Below the pieces are notes generated by a model. It was not told the origin of the DNA. It ran no database searches and was given only the letters and a program-made list of their open reading frames with translations. Source: Saprospiraceae bacterium (GTDB taxonomy: Bacteria; Bacteroidota; Bacteroidia; Chitinophagales; Saprospiraceae). Taken from it: DNA of 64,000 nt. Each line of letters starts with the position of its first letter. Position 1 is the stretch's first letter. Location: assembly GCA_020630955.1 (NCBI GenBank), contig JAHDIE010000003.1, positions 98,336 to 162,335 on the forward strand, written 5' to 3'. Below, in pieces: positions 63,291 to 64,000 of this stretch. The position numbers and the translations under genes were made by a program.

Positions 63291-64000
63291 CTTGACCAGT
63301 ATTCAACTTTTTCATTCATGACTTTAAACCACAGTGGGGGTATTAATGAAAGCAATAAAGATCCAGGATAACCAAAAGGTAGTTCAGGACTTCCAGCATG
63401 ACTGTTTAATGTTTGGTATTTTTTTGTGGATTTGTAATGATGATCTGAGTGTCGGGTCAGTTCGTAAAGTATAATTCTTCCCAATTGATGATCTGAATTC
63501 CAAGAATGTTTATGAGTTACCATTTCATATTTTCCATTTTCTTTCTTTCGGCGCATTAGACCGTAATGTTCTATGTAGTTGATGGTTTCAAGGATAAGAA
63601 ATGATATGGTAGCTAGAATTATTGCCGTAATTAAGCCAATTAAATCAAATATGGAATAAACGATGATAAGGTACATTGTCTGGATAAAGGAAAACTGTAT
63701 CATTCTATTTCCTAGATTGAATACCTTTTTGTGCTTCTTTCTTTGAATCTTGTTTTCAATTTTCCAAGCACTTAAATAGCTAAAGTAAGTTGATCGAATC
63801 CAAAAGGAATATATGTTTTCTCCAAATCTGGCGGTAGCAGGATCTTCAGGAGTAGAAACTCGGAGGTGATGACCAAGATTATGTTCGATGATAAAATGCA
63901 TGTAAAGACTAGGAAGTAAGAGTGCCTTTGCTGTAGTCCTTGCAATTGCACTGTTTTTGTGTCCTAGTTCGTGGGCTACATTGATTCCACAAGCAGACAT
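63287..64000 (-). CDS. AlkB-type alkane 1-monooxygenase, C-terminal part
   Basis: 237 residues visible; the gene runs off the window end and its true start is beyond 64000. The three histidine boxes of membrane di-iron hydroxylases are present: VAHELGH, IEHNLGHHLRV with TPEDPATARFGENIYSF, and ELTRHSDHHYKS, along with NYIEHYGLMRRK. It hydroxylates alkanes or fatty acyl chains at the terminal carbon. No rubredoxin gene is visible. Coupled to the EEP-family gene downstream. Confidence 0.92.
   Translation of the reverse strand: MSACGINVAHELGHKNSAIARTTAKALLLPSLYMHFIIEHNLGHHLRVSTPEDPATARFGENIYSFWIRSTYFSYLSAWKIENKIQRKKHKKVFNLGNRMIQFSFIQTMYLIIVYSIFDLIGLITAIILATISFLILETINYIEHYGLMRRKKENGKYEMVTHKHSWNSDHQLGRIILYELTRHSDHHYKSTKKYQTLNSHAGSPELPFGYPGSLLLSLIPPLWFKVMNEKVEYWSR

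Overview
This 64 kb window looks like ordinary chromosome of a low-GC member of the Bacteroidota. The signs are a TamL-type lipidated TamA homologue, a secreted protease with a type IX secretion (T9SS) C-terminal domain, two TonB-dependent receptors with carboxypeptidase-like N-terminal domains, DUF1573 and TlpA/DUF4369-type lipoproteins, TAnnTTTG promoter boxes and few Shine-Dalgarno sequences. Menaquinone appears to be made by the futalosine route (mqnE plus an MqnP-type prenyltransferase). A Saprospiria-like lineage is possible, but nothing here proves a class. I see no tRNA, rRNA, CRISPR array, insertion sequence, integrase or phage gene.

Layout. 1-4.4 kb: start of a secreted Asp-box protein, a 0.5 kb gap with a possible decayed lipoprotein, then miaB, a sigma-54 activator without a receiver domain, and lptE. 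4.6-8.9 kb: thiolase, a DUF4287/DUF5655-type protein, dusB and a CCA-adding-type enzyme. 9.2-14.3 kb: sodium/solute symporter and the three subunits of a sodium-pumping oxaloacetate decarboxylase. 14.4-20.6 kb: aspartate kinase, an ABC exporter pair, tamL and a SpoU rRNA methyltransferase. 20.6-28.7 kb: TlpA lipoprotein, sucC, M43 protease, tilS, a small lipoprotein, mltG and panB. 28.8-31.9 kb: a surface lipoprotein and dnaK, with a sigma-54-like promoter and inverted repeats upstream. 31.9-35.1 kb: a TerB-like protein, an HsdR-N-like nuclease and a 775-residue protein that looks like a helicase-nuclease stripped of its ATPase motifs. 35.3-41.4 kb: a YwqK-like lipoprotein, a PolX with altered polymerase residues, DUF1573, mqnP, rdgB, a possible HolD-like protein and ilvE. 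41.5-47 kb: two TonB-dependent receptors. 47-54.6 kb: a pair of carboxymuconolactone decarboxylase-type proteins, M20 peptidase, FMN alpha-hydroxyacid dehydrogenase, small membrane proteins, TPR and TonB-C-like proteins, S41 peptidase. 54.7-64 kb: topB, a serine hydrolase with an odd N-terminus, a secreted protein of unknown role, glycosyltransferase, mqnE, an EEP phosphatase and the cut-off end of an AlkB-type alkane monooxygenase.

How it fits together. The decarboxylase and symporter point to a sodium cycle. The stand-alone sigma-54 activator and the sigma-54-like dnaK promoter suggest heat-shock control by sigma-54, although no link between the two is shown. The least explained parts are the degenerate helicase-nuclease cluster (32-35 kb) and a plus-strand terminator at 48.2 kb that belongs to no annotated gene but closes a 41-codon ORF, which may be a small RNA or small protein.
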